From Epiperipatus broadwayi (lineage: Eukaryota > Onychophora > Udeonychophora > Euonychophora > Peripatidae), in the NCBI GenBank assembly GCA_028023455.1, contig JAQFVV010006453.1, forward strand, positions 62,001 through 126,000: a stretch of 64,000 bases of DNA, in the 5' to 3' direction. Positions within the stretch are counted from its first letter, which is position 1. Every line of letters starts with the position of its first letter. This document shows positions 48,401 through 60,002 of this stretch, piece by piece. A program made the position numbers and the translations under genes. Under the pieces are notes generated by a model that did no database searches, was not told the origin of the DNA, and saw only the letters and a program-made list of their open reading frames with translations.

Positions 48401-50674
48401 TTTTATTATTATTTTGTTGTTGCAATTGTTATTACTATGTGATTATTCATATAGTATATGAATGTGGATGGGCTATTCACCAACATACATTAGCCAGCAT
48501 GGTGTGTATATTGGCTTTTTACCTCTGAGATTAAGATTGAGAAACATCATGATCTTTCTTCTCAGTTGCCTAATAAGTCAGAATGAATGTGTAGGTAAAT
48601 GGATTTTTTTCTCTAATAGATGAATATAATCATGACAGACAAAAATAAATCATGACCCTTATTTCTATGAGGTTGTAAAGTTACCAGACAAAGCAACAGT
48701 TGGTGGCTGAAGGTGGAGGTGCTAAGAATCCCCGACTGTGAACCCAGGCTGCCATTTGCTTATGACTTTTTATTTAGGCACTTACAACTGTAGATTACTT
48801 CCAAGTGAAAGAAGATTGCCAGAATTGAAAGAACTGTCTCATATTAAATGAGACATTATTGGACTTTGTGAAGTTAGAAGAAAAGGTGAAGAGATGATTG
48901 ATTTAAAAAGTGGACATGTACTCTACTATAAAGTCACAAATATTGGACATACAAGTGGAATAAGATTCATTATAAATAAGTCAAAGAACAATATTGTGGA
49001 GATTGATGGTGTATCAGACAGAGTAGCAAGGTTAGTTATTCAATTAATAGCAGATACCAAAGGCAGATAATTCACGTTTAGGCCCCCAAAAATTTTCATA
49101 GTGATGATGTAGTAGACGATATTTATATGGATGCACAAAAAGGTTTTGATCAGACAAAACAAAATTTTAAAATTGTAATGAATGCTAGAATTGAGAAACA
49201 AATGAAAGATGAAAGTGTTGTAGGTAATTATGGTAATAGAAATGAGAGAGGACATATACTTGTGGAGTTTGCAGAAAAAGAAAAACTTTATATTATGATT
49301 TTTTTTTTGAGAAATATGTTAAAAAAAAATGGACATAAAAGCATCTAAATGAAGGTATAACAGAATTGGAATATATTTTAACTAACAGAAAATATATATT
49401 CCAAGATTATAATGTCATTAATAAATTCAACACAGAAAGTAATCATTGATTAGTAAAATGTAAGATACATGTTAATGCAAAATTAGAGGGACAAAAATTA
49501 TTAAGAAAAATAATATTTACAATTGGTATTATTCTTCTTCAGAAACATTCTAATGATTTAAATTACAACTTGTGAATCATTTTCAAGTATTAATAGATTT
49601 TAAACATAATTCAGATTTGAATGAAATTAATAGAAAAATAACTGTTACACTTAAATATTCTGCAACAAAGATAGCTGATAGAAAAAAGCAGTAATTAACT
49701 AATAAATTTTTTACTGAGACTAGAGAATTTATGAAGAAAAGAAGGAATGTGAAGGTATAGAAAAATGATGCATTAAGAAGGATTGAATATCTTGAATTTT
49801 TTAAAGTGGTGAGAAAATGAATTGATAATGATATAAGTATAAATGTGAACTAGCAAGGAAAGCTGTAGAAGAGAATAAAAGTCTCAAGAGTGTAAAACAA
49901 CATTTTAGTATTGGTAGGAAACTTATTTCTGCAATAAGAAAAAAAAAGATCGAACTATTACTAAAAAGAGAGATGGCATCATGAAATGAGTAGAGAGTTT
50001 TATCAGGAATTATATTGTAATAAAAAACAAGTACCTCCATCTATTATATCTTATGAATTGCCCAGGATTTTACATGAAGAAGTGAGACATTCAATTAAAT
50101 TTATGAAGAAGGGAAAAGCTCCAGGCGATAATGGAATTATAATCAATATAGTAAAAGAAGCAGGTGAAGAAATATAATTTTTTTTTGGCAAAGTTATATA
50201 CCAAATGTTTATATGATAAAGATGTTCCAGAAGTGATAAAGAAGATATTAGAAATTATAGACTTATCAGCCTTTTATCTGTTTTATAAAACTTGTCTATA
50301 GAGAATATACTAGATACCAACCAACCAACCAACCAAAACAACAAGTTGGATTTAAAAGTGGTTTTAGTAGATTAGATCATATCCAAGTATTGAGAGAAGT
50401 TATAGAAAAAACCCATGAATATGAGTTGCCTTTATGCTTTGGATTTATGGATTATGAAAAGCACTTGATTCAATAAGCATTTCTTCAGTGATTAAAGCAT
50501 TAGATCATCAAGGTATAAACTGAGGATATTCTCATATTTTGAAAAATATTTATAAAAATGTAACAGCAACAATTAGATTACATAATGATATGAGAAAGGT
50601 TAACATGTAAGACAGGATGATTCCATATCTCCAAATCTTTTTACAGAAGTGCTGCAATAAGTATTTTGTGGATT

Positions 50675-50688
50675 AAAAAGGAAAGCTA
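50675..50688 (+). repeat. Left target-site duplication of nested retrocopy
   Basis: AAAAAGGAAAGCTA here and AAAAAGGGAAGCTA at 51977-51990 differ at one base. Removing the insert and one copy restores alignment to the complete LINE in this region. Confidence 0.85.
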
Positions 50689-50900
50689 GTATGCCACCTA
50701 GTGGCTCTAGGAATACAATGTTAGTTTCAGGTCCCCTATTTTAGGTGGAATTAAAAAAAGGATAACGAAGCTTCACTGTAATATTTTGAACCTAAACTGA
50801 GGGTAAACTCATTAACTTTAAGTGTTGTTATCAAAATAAAGAAAACTTTTAGTTTCCTAACAGCAACAAGATTTTAACTGACATCATTGTGAAAACAAAG

Positions 50901-51122
50901 ATGGCAGAGAATGTATCAAATCAAATGCAAAATAGAGGGGAAAATGCAAGTCAAGAAAACAGCAGTATAAATAAACAACTGGTGGAAGAAGAGAATCCAG
51001 TTAACAAAGAAAACATCTCAGGTGATTTTGACTATATGTCACCCAAAATATCACAAGGGAAAGAGGAAGCAAATGTCATTGAAGATTTTGAAAAGTTTAA
51101 AATTGAAAACAACGTTATCTAA
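50901..51122 (+). pseudogene. Acidic open frame in the nested retrocopy, function unknown
   Basis: An ATG at 50901 opens 73 codons beginning MAENVSNQMQNRGENAS and continuing with INKQLVEEENPVNKENIS and a tail rich in E, K and N, then TAA. There are no cysteines, no membrane segment and no recognisable domain; the composition suggests a disordered protein segment. It starts about 210 bp from the insert's 5' end, in the position where an ORF1 start would lie in a LINE mRNA or a CDS start in a host mRNA. Related acidic residues (LDLTDEEDEQS) appear in frame-broken form near 51390-51420, so the original reading frame was longer. I do not recognise the family. Confidence 0.4.
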
Positions 51123-51462
51123 AAAGCGAAACTGATTAATAAAAGTTTAAAATGGTAAACAATGTTATTTAAAAAGCGAATGCGATTAATAAGAACAAAT
51201 CTGTAAAATCTAAATTTGAAACTAATGAGAGAAGTAAGTCAAATACATTATTTAATGTTAATAACCAAGAATTCAGGTATGAAGAGGCACTACAATCAAA
51301 ATGAAAATCTATGCAAATGAAGTAAAAATTGGAGGGAATAGAAGTATGGGGTAAATAACATTATGCAAGAGGCTTATGATAATATATTGGATTTAACGGA
51401 TGAGGAAGATGAACAATCAACTATTTTAACAAAATCACTCAATGAATAACTTTTAATAAGGA

Positions 51463-51762
51463 TTGAGAAATTTAAGGAATAAAAGCGAACAATTCTTTTA
51501 TCAAGATCATAACCACAGACAAATTCATTTGACATGCTGGATGCTAGACACTCCAGCTAGAAATATCTTTGTAACAGTAATAGAGTTTTGTTATATATTT
51601 GCAGGCATGGGTCTGCACTCCTCATTTCTTCCTCAGGGGTTGATGATGGTAGTCATTGGGGATCTGGTTTATGGGTGTGAGCTGTTGACGATTATTGCCG
51701 CTACCCAGAAAACCTGTCGGGAGGTTACAGGGTCAAAGTTTTCAGTGCCTTTTCTGCTCTGA
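51463..51762 (+). pseudogene. Open frame in the 3' third of the nested retrocopy
   Basis: A 99-codon frame includes HLTCWMLDTPARNIFVTVIE and AGMGLHSSFLPQGLMMVVIG. It lies in the least AT-rich part of the insert, but overlaps another open frame (51695-51907) and precedes the polyadenylation signal, so it may simply be 3' untranslated sequence of the parent RNA. No family recognised. Confidence 0.2.
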
Positions 51763-52811
51763 TGGGCTTCTGCACCCCCTTGATGGATTGTTTTTGGGCA
51801 ATTCAGATATGTACTCACCACTCATTAGTTTTCCCCAGTTGGCATTTCAATTCCAGGCAGGTAGACAGAAAGTGTCCTATTTAGACTGTACATTGAACAC
51901 TTTGTAATCCTCCATGAGTAAGTGTACCTGATACTTTTTTGTAATATTTTAACTAATAAAGGTTACTTTTGAAAAAAAAAAGGGAAGCTAAAGAAGTAAA
52001 AGTAAATGGAGATTATTTATATCATTTAGATTTTGTAGATGGTGAAGTTGTTTTTGAAAATAATGTTTCAGAGCTTCAGAAAATGTTGCAAAAGTTATCA
52101 GATGAAAGTAAGAAAGTAGAACTAAAGGTAAATGTTAAAAAGACTAAAGTAATGTTCAATGGATTTTCTCAAAAGATGAAAATAAAGATTGATTATGATT
52201 AGTTAATAGAAATTAACAACTATAAATACCTTGGTCAGATTATTATTATAAATGGAAACATAATGGATGAAATTAATCATAGAATTAAACTTGGTTGGAG
52301 TGCTTTGGGTGGAAATAACTTAATATTAAAAGGAAATATGCCTATGTGTTTGAAAAGGAAGATTTTTAATAAATGTGCTTCATCAGTTCTTACTTATGGA
52401 TCTGAGACTTTGTCACTTAATAAAAAAGCAATACAGAGACTTCAGACCACTCAAAGAAGTATAGAAATATGCATGTTAGGAGTAACAAGAAGAAATTGAA
52501 AATGCAATACATGGATAAGTGAACAAGCATATGTTACTGACATTGTTGAAAGAATTAAAAGACTAATGTGGAGTTGGCTGAACATATTTCTAAAAGAGAT
52601 AATAGATGCGTAATTGAAATATTAAACTGGATTCCAAGAGATTGTAAAAGACCTAGGAAGGTACCACATGTGAGATAGATGGATGAAATAAAAAAAGGTG
52701 CAGGGATGATGTGGAGAAAAGAGGCTAAACATGAGAGAAGCTGGATTAAACTTGGAAAGACCTTCATTCTGCAGTGGATTGGTAATGGTTGACAATGATG
52801 ATGATGATGAT

Positions 52812-54904
52812 TTTCTTATTCATACTTCTGTTATTAATAATATTTTATATTTATTTTTTTTATTTTACAGCTAAATATTATAAATGTATTTTAACTTATC
52901 CACTACTATTTAAAGTTTTTAACCCCCCCCCCCCCCCAATATTTTTTTTAAAAACCATTTTCTGCCATATATGCAATGAATTTTTTTTGCAAACAAGTAA
53001 ATGGAAATAAATGATTTAAATTTAGTTTTTGTATATTTTATTTAATAACATTATTACATTTTAATAATAATAAAAAATTGTACTTAATTTTGTTAAATTT
53101 ATTTTTTCTTAAACTAATATTTTTAAGCAGTATTTACTGCAATAAATTTTATTTAAATTACACTCATAAAATTAAATAATTTTGTGTAATTGAAAATGTT
53201 TAAATTTAATTTTTGTTTAATTAATTTTTTTTCAATAAATATAGAAATAGTTTTTTAATCATTTTTATCATAAATTCTTTTAATCCAACAAAAAAGTTAC
53301 AAATAAAAAAAATCAGAATAATAATAATATTTAACCTCTATTTTTATAAAATTCCAAATTCAAAACTGCCAGATCTGTTTTTATAACACTGGTCCTATGA
53401 ATGTAATATTAACATAGTTTATATTTTGATAGTTTTGTACTATATTTATTATCTAATATCTTATTTCATAATCAGCTTGCAATAGAAGGTATTTCTATTC
53501 TCTAATTTATATATTAATAAGTTATAATTCTTCAGCATAATAGATCGTGTAGCTAATTATGTATACACTATTTACACAAAATAATACCTCTTTATATTAT
53601 TTAACAGCAATATTTCACATTATATGATTTTTATCAAGATCTAGCCACTTAATCAATGGATATTAGACGCTGTATAACACACATAAGCTGAATAAAGTAT
53701 TAAGACTTTAGTGTACAGTCTTTTATATATCATAAGATATAACGTAATGGTGTTTTCATTATATATTAAATGGAAATTTAAATTTAAGTAAGATTGTTAC
53801 ATTTTTATTTTTAAGTGTCAAAATTCTTAACATTGACACAATCCACTCTAAATAAATACATTAATCATTATTACTAATCATTTATTAAATTACATATTAT
53901 CTCTAGCCAATATATAAATTGTAAACCTCATTTCATTATTAATATATCTGATTTAATTAATTAAACACATACACACACAATTAAACACATACGCACACAC
54001 AAAGTAATTCAACCTCATTTTTCTATTCCCATGCGCAATATTTTTATAGATGTACTAAATAACCTTCACATCACCACACAGGTAAGTAAGATTGTGTCAG
54101 AATATTAATTATAAGACTTTAACAGACATTCATTATCAGAAAACAAATTACAAATTCAATTTGCAGTCTTATTTAAACTTAAAATGATTCAAAGATTATA
54201 GTTTCAAAATTTTCTTAGCTTAAACGAATATATCACTCGTTTCTAAATCCATTACAAAAAAAAAAATATTTGTTAAGAAATCAAAAATTTCATATTATTT
54301 AAATTATGTATTTTTATTTTAGTTATTTATTTATATGTATAATGTTGATTGTATTGTTGAAGGTAAAATAATGTCCAATAGGTGGAGTAAATGTAATTGA
54401 TAAGTCATGTGATATATAAAACACTTTACTTTTTAACAAAATTTTCAATAGGTTGATAAGTCATGTGATGTATAAAACTATTTACTTTTTAACAAAATTT
54501 AATCAAATATTCATAGTATTAACTTTGCTTATTATAAATGTAATTAATAATATAAATTTTAATTAGTTTTTTTCCTTCTTTTAACTCAGGTAACAAAAAA
54601 AAACACTTCAAAGAAATTTGTTAACAAAAATTAACAACTAAAAATATATGCACGAATAAAGTAAGAAAAATGGTTACAATATGCCTATGTTGTACTATGT
54701 TTATGAATAAAAGATATATATTGTCCACAAACATATCCTTTTGTTTTTAAATACATCTGCCCTTTGAAATTTTTATTATTCTATTAAGCATTGAATTAAT
54801 ACAGTGCTAGCTATCCAGATCTTGTAATAGGGTTCAGGCATCATCATCACCATCACAATATATATTGTTTGTGTAAGCAAATAAAAGGATTAGACAATAA
54901 ATAT
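52812..54904. other. AT-rich DNA with minor tandem repeats
   Basis: Contains a C-run at about 52922-52937, an ACACAC-type pair near 53965-54001, and a 56-bp-period tandem pair at 54397-54500 (TTGATAAGTCATGTGAT...TTTTTAACAAAATTT). No gene recognised. Confidence 0.5.
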
Positions 54905-54915
54905 AATCAGGCAAT
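54905..54915 (+). repeat. Left target-site duplication of the complete LINE
   Basis: AATCAGGCAAT here is repeated exactly at 58182-58192, directly after the GATGATGATG tail of the element. Confidence 0.93.
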
Positions 54916-55241
54916 GGCTGCAGAAAGGTGTTTGCTATTAACTGAAAGGAGACCCTTTGATTCCTCTTGGAGGCCTTAAAGGAACTGAGCAGGGCAAATT
55001 CCTAATGCCCACTCCATACGTTCTTGTCGCTGCAGCTGTTATTACAATGTGATTAGTCATATAGTATACGAACATGGATGGCTGCTCACCAACATGCATT
55101 AGCCAGCGTGGTGAGTTTATTGGCTTTTTACCTCTTGAGTTTAAGATCAAGAAACACCATGGTCTTCCTTCTCAGTGCCTGCTAAGGCAGAATGAATGTT
55201 TGTGTAAATGATAAATATTTTTCCAATACATATATACAATT

Positions 55242-56312
55242 ATGACAGACAAAAATAAAGCATGGCCCTTATTCCCAGGAGGCTGTAAAGTCACCAACCA
55301 AGGCAGCAGTTGGTGGCCGAAGGTGGAGGATGCTAAGAATCCCCTGATTGTGGACCCAGGCTGCCATTTGATGACGACTTTTTATTCAGGTACTTACAAC
55401 TGCAGATCACTTTCAAATGAAGGAAGATTGCAAGAATTAGAAAAAGAACTGTCTTATATTAAATGGGACATTATTGGACTTTGTGAAGTTAGAAGAAAAG
55501 GTGAGGAGACAATTGATTTAAAAAGTGGACATATACTCTATAATAAAGGCACAAATATTGGAAATACAAGTGGAGTAAGATTCATTATAAATAAAAACTG
55601 GAAGAACAAAATTGTGGAGATTGATTGTGTATCAGACAGAGTGGCAAGATTAGTTATACAACTTAATAGCAGATACCAAATGCAGATAATTCAGGTTTAT
55701 GCCCCAACAAGTTCTCATAGTGATGAAGTAGTAGAAGATTTTTATATGGATGTACAATAAGCTTTTGATCAGAGTAAACAACATTTTAAAATTGTTATGG
55801 GAGACTTTAATGCTAGAATTGGTAAACAAATGAAAGATGAAAGTGCTGTAGGTAATTTTTGTTATGGTAATAGAAATGAGAGAGGACATAGACTTGTGAA
55901 GTTTGCAGAAAAAGAAAAACTTTATATTATGAATTCTTTTTTTGAGAAAAATGTTAAAAGAAAATGGACATGGAAGCATCCAAATGAAGGTACAGCAGAA
56001 TTGGATTATATTTTGACTAACAGGAAATACATATTTCAAGATTGTAATGTTTTTACTAAATTTAACACAGGAAGTGATCATCGATTAGTAAGGTGTAAGA
56101 TATGTGTTAATGTAAAACTAGAGAGCCAAAAATTATTAAAAAAAACAATATTTACAGTTGATATTCCTAATCTTCAGAAACATTCTAATGAATTTAAATT
56201 AGAACTTACAAATCGGTTTCAAGTATTAGTAGATTATGAACATGATTCAGATTCGAATGAAATTAATATGAAAATAACTGATACACTTTTCTGCAACAAA
56301 GATAGCTGGTAG
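55242..56312 (+). pseudogene. LINE APE-type endonuclease domain, broken
   Basis: This part would nick target DNA to prime reverse transcription. From the ATG at 55242 residues 51-57 read TYNCRSL (metal-binding Asn motif), 80-89 LCEVRRKGEE (catalytic Glu motif), and 151-156 QVYAPT. A TAA at 55758-55760 interrupts the frame; other copies have AAA here, so it is a private nonsense change. After it the same frame resumes at 55797 with MGDFNARIG (the GDFN active-site motif), DYILTNRK and GSDHRLVR (the catalytic SDH motif), which completes the AP-endonuclease fold. The frame is lost near 56289 through an extra T and then meets further stops. All catalytic motifs are still readable, so the damage is recent relative to the other copies. 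Confidence 0.93.
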
Positions 56313-56880
56313 AAAAAAACAGCAATTGACTAATAAAATTTCTACTGAGACTAGAGAATTTATGAAGAAAAGAAGGAATATGAAGATATACAAAAATGAT
56401 GCATGAAAAAGAAATGAATATCTTGAATTTTGTAAAATGATGCGGAAAAGAGTTGAAAATAATATAAGAAAGTATAACTGTAAACTAGCAAGGAAAGCTG
56501 TATAAGATAATAAAAGTCTCAAGAATGTTAAACAACATTTTGGTATTGGTAGAAAATTTATATCTGCAATAAGAAAAAAAGATGGAATTATTACTAAAAA
56601 AAGAGATGACATCATGAAATTGGTAGAAGATTTTTATCAAGAATTATATAGTAATAAAGAACAAGTACCTCCTATGTCTATTACATTTTCTGAATTGCCC
56701 AGAATTTTAAATGAAGAAGTGAGACATGCAATTAAATGTATGATGGAATTATAATTGATATATTAAAAGAAGCAGGTGAAGAAATATAATTTTTTTTAAC
56801 AAAGTTATATACCAAATGTCTAAATGATAAAGATGTACCGGATGATTGGAAGAATGCAGTAATAATATTAATATTTAAAA

Positions 56881-57873
56881 AAGGTGATAAAGAAGATATT
56901 AGAAATTACAGACCTATCAGCCTTTTATCAGTTTTATATAAAAAATTTTACCAAGATAATTACAACTCGTCTACAGAGAACATTGGATTTCCACCAACCA
57001 AGAGAACAAGCTGGATTTAAAAGTGGTTTTAGTACAGTAGATCATATCCAGGTATTGAGAAAAGTTATAGAAAGAAGAAATGAATATGAGTTGTCATTAT
57101 GTTTTGGATTTGTAGAATATGAAAAGGCATTTGATTCTATAAACATTTCTTCAGTGATTAAAGCATTGGATTATCAAGGTATAGATCCAGGATATTGTCA
57201 TATTTTAAAGAGTTTTTATAAAAATGCAACAGCAACAATTAGATTACATAATGATACTGGGATAGTCAACATTGAGAAAGGTGTAAGACAAGGTGACTCC
57301 ATATCTCCAAAACGTTTTACAGCAGTGCTGCAAGAAATATTTTGTGGATTAAAATCGGAAACTAAAGGAGTGAAAATAAATGGAGATTATGTAAGTCATT
57401 TAGATTTCACAGATGATGAAGTTGTTTTTGCAAATAATGCTTCAGAGCTGCAGGAAATGTTGCAGGAGTTATCAGATGAAAGTAGGAAAGTAGGACTAAA
57501 GATAAATGTTAAAAAAACTAAAGTAATGTTTAATCGATTTGCTCAAAATATGAAAGTAAAGATTGATTATGATGAATTAGAAGAAGTTACCAGTTACAAA
57601 AACCTTGGTCAGATTATTAATGAAGATGGAAACATAATGGAGGAAATTAATCATAGAATTAAACTTGGTTGGAGTGCTTTTGGTAGAAATAATTTGATAC
57701 TAAAAAGAAATATGCCTATGTGTTTGAAATGGAAGGTTTTTAACAAATGTGTTTTACCAGTTCTTACTTATGGATCTGAAACTTGGACAATTAATAGAAG
57801 AGCAATACAGAGACTTCAGACCACTCAAAGAAGTATGGAGAGATGTATGTTGGGAGTAACAAGAAGAGATTGA
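56881..57873 (+). pseudogene. LINE reverse transcriptase domain, broken
   Basis: The palm and fingers are readable in order: NYRPISLLSVLY at about 56908 in one frame, then after a frameshift near 56943 EQAGFKSGFSTVDHI, motif A as FVEYEKAFDSI (residues 76-86 of the frame starting at 56884), motif B GVRQGDSISP (133-142), motif C FTDDEVVFA (175-183) and the thumb-side block IKLGWSAFGRNNLILKRN, ending YGSETW and RSMERCMLGVTRRD. In motif A the residue that binds catalytic metal is normally Asp (F-x-D-Y-E-K in the copy at 50.4 kb); here it is Glu. A TGA at 57871 separates it from its C-terminal tail. Confidence 0.93.
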
Positions 57874-58170
57874 AAACACAATATATGGGTAAGAGAACAA
57901 ACAGGTGTTACTGACTTCATTGAAAAAATTAAAAGATTGCAGTGGAGTTGGGCTGGACATATTGTTAGAAGACATGATAATAGATGGACAATTGAAATTT
58001 TAAACTGGATTCCAAGACATTGTAAAAGACCCAGACAGAGACCACATGTGAGATGGATGGATGAAATAAGAAAGTGTGCAGGGGTGATATGGAGAAGAGA
58101 AGCTAAAGATCAGATAAGATGGATTAAACTTGGAGAGTCCTTCATTTTGCAGTGGATTGATAATGGTTGA
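57874..58170 (+). pseudogene. LINE protein C-terminal basic tail
   Basis: After the TGA the same protein continues as WVREQTGVTDF, IEKIKRLQWSWAGHIVRRHD, WIPRHCKRPRQRPHVRWMDE and KLGESFILQWIDNG, ending at the TGA at 58168-58170. This Trp/Arg-rich block is the conserved tail of RTE-like and related RT proteins and presumably contacts the template RNA or target; that role is inference. The same block is the best-preserved part of the other truncated copies because it lies at the 3' end. Antisense frames at 57754-57975 and 58000-58191 are shadows. Confidence 0.9.
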
Positions 58171-58192
58171 TGATGATGATGAATCAGGCAAT

Positions 58193-59617
58193 AATAACTG
58201 ATAAATAAAGATATAGGTATATGGTTAGTTATTTGAGATATGATATTTGAAAATAATAGTTCCATTCAATTTAATCATTGCAATGGTATTTTGAATTTTC
58301 TAACCATCATTTTAACACAATTTATTTTACTGTCTTTGCATTTAAAGATACATAAAAAAATCTCAAGTTTTTTACAATTTTTAAAAACTCTAATTATTAT
58401 AAACAGCAATAGATGAAAAAAGAAATGAGTTGTAAAGATTTCCTTTCCATGGGATTTGAGTCTAATACCATTCATGAATAGTTTGGGTTCAATAAAAGTA
58501 CCACCTGCTATTTTTTATATACGATTAATTTTGGAGTTTACTATTTCTCAAAAAAGCTTGCTTTTTAGTGAGAGAATTTCTGACTTTAAACTACTTGCAG
58601 CTGTCTTTGTTTGCTTTAGTTAATATAAAAACTTTTTCATCAGCTAAGAAATAAACACTATTTTATATTATGTGGTAGCCAATTAACAAGTTGAGCACAA
58701 GAGAGTCATATAATTGACAAAATTTAGATTTTTTATTTCATTAATTTAGTGGAGAATTAATTGATTTTGAAACTTTACATTTTGAGATCTCCAATAATGT
58801 TATTGTAATAAATGCACGGAACTTTAGGCCAATAGCTTGAGCATTTAGGTTGTGATTGTAACACAATTTAGTTTTGGTGATGTGGTAAGGTTGACTGTTT
58901 ACATGATGATAAAATCATAAGGCTACTCATCACTCATAAAAAGTCATGCAACCATGCAGCTTTATTATATAAAAAAATTATCAAATAGTTTATTATTTAA
59001 GAACTCGTAAGACATTTAAGCACCAATCATAAATGATATAGCTGAACCATGATTCATAAACTTTGAAATCCAGTATCTATCATATTTTAATTTTTTTTTT
59101 ACATAAACCAGAGGCTTTTTAATTCTAACTTTTGTCATCTGTTGTATCTGCTGCTATAATTGCAGTGGATGTTCTGGGTGGTTTTATGCAGTGTCAAATT
59201 CTGGAATGTAAGATCCTTGGATTGATTTCAATTTGGCACTTCTGTCACTTAAACTTTTTATGAACCCCCCAAACAATAAATCAATTTAATTACCTATTCT
59301 GTTGTGCTAGATTACACAGAGAAAAATTGATATTAAAATTATGGTTTTAACTACAAATGTGTTTCAATTAAAGAGACATATATTTTCATTTAATTATTTT
59401 ATTTTTTTACTGGTTCTTCAGAGCAAACTTACTTTAATATCAGTGGAGGTTCATACCAAATGTATACGCAATCTTAGTTTAAATACTGCAACACATACAC
59501 TTACCTATGTTAAGTATATACATTATGCTTGTATTTAAATATTACATATTCAGTCAGCATTTTGCCTATACCTCCTCTGTATATTTAAATAGACATATTA
59601 AGGTTCTACATATAAGG
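58193..59617. other. AT-rich DNA without gene
   Basis: Only short frames; no repeat recognised. A slightly less AT-rich patch lies near 59160-59230. Confidence 0.5.
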
Positions 59618-60002
59618 GGTCAGATTGACTTAAGGTCAACATGGGTAGGAGTATAATATTGGCATCATCAAGAACTTTGAGCATTCCATCATCAGATTTT
59701 CAGCAATATGGATGGCTGAAGAGTTGAAGAGTGGAAAGGATTGAATCTAGTCTATTAAACTGGGTAGATTTGCTATCTTAATATAAACCAAGCACTGGTT
59801 ATATATATATATGTGTGTGAACCAATGCACTGGTTATATATATATATGTGTGTGAGACATGATGATCTGGACCAACTGATTTATGCTGGTTCAGTATGAA
59901 ATACGCATATTGGAGATCATTTATCCTTTTCACATGTATTAGTTATATTGAGTGGAGTGGATGACTGTAGGGAACCTGAAAGTCTGGTTTCAATTCCCTT
60001 TT
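59618..60002 (+). mobile_element. MITE family A, second nearly complete copy
   Basis: AAGGTCAACATGGGTAGGAG, TCATCAGATTTTCAGCAATA, GATTTGCTATCTTAATATAA, GATCTGGACCAACTGAT and TGGTTCAGTATGAAATACG follow the order of the 27442-27813 copy. The right end GAACCTGAAAGTCTGGTTTC is an intact TIR, the left TIR is degraded. Inside, a 38-bp unit (GCACTGGTTATATATATATA...TGTGTGTGA) is duplicated at about 59793-59853. Confidence 0.8.

Larger units (their letters stand above)
50689..51976 (+). mobile_element. Polyadenylated retrocopy nested in the LINE
   Basis: The 1.29-kb insert begins GTATGCCACCTAGTGGC and ends with AATAAA (51955-51960), eleven bases and then a poly-A run, i.e. the structure of a reverse-transcribed polyadenylated RNA. 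It is flanked by a 14-bp duplication with one mismatch. Its interior has no reverse transcriptase or endonuclease; it carries an acidic, Asn/Gln/Glu-rich frame at 50901-51122, a further acidic stretch near 51360-51450, and a less AT-rich 3' third (51520-51900). It may be an internally deleted LINE, a non-autonomous long SINE-like element, or a host mRNA retrocopy. I could not decide. Confidence 0.8.
48413..52811 (+). mobile_element. RTE-like LINE, near full length, split by a nested retrocopy
   Basis: Homology to the complete copy starts about 100 bp inside its 5' end (TGCAATTGTTATTAC) and continues through the 5' UTR, the endonuclease (GTGAAGTTAGAAGAAAAGG, LCEVRRKG), the linker, the KGKAPGDNGI block that precedes the RT palm, and motif A with FMDYEK, i.e. 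with the catalytic Asp kept. At 50689 it is interrupted by a 1.29-kb insert and resumes at 51977 with the VKVNGDYLYHLDF region, motif C (FVDGE, degraded from DD), the SETLSLNKKAIQRLQTTQRS region and a GATGATGATG tail. Many frameshifts and stops; non-functional. A (CCAA)n expansion lies at about 50318-50334. Confidence 0.92.
54916..58181 (+). mobile_element. RTE-like non-LTR retrotransposon, complete in length, inactivated
   Basis: The element is bounded by perfect 11-bp target-site duplications (AATCAGGCAAT) and is 3,266 bp long. In order it holds a 5' UTR of about 325 bp, an APE-type endonuclease, a linker, a reverse transcriptase and a basic C-terminal tail, and it ends in a short TGATGATGATG tail rather than poly-A. 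That size, the single EN-RT reading unit and the simple-repeat tail are the hallmarks of the RTE clade. Its 5' start is confirmed independently by the minus-strand copy ending near 5910. It is dead: stop at 55758-55760, frameshifts near 56289 and 56943, stops near 56402 and 56502, a roughly 26-bp deletion near 56738, a TGA at 57871, and a changed catalytic residue in RT motif A. Confidence 0.95.

Noticed and set aside
48192-48425. 77-codon minus-strand frame with an IYIYIY run
   Set aside because: Translation of an (AT)n tract between direct repeats.
55650-56081. 143-codon minus-strand frame
   Set aside because: Antisense of the LINE endonuclease, with all active-site motifs on the plus strand.
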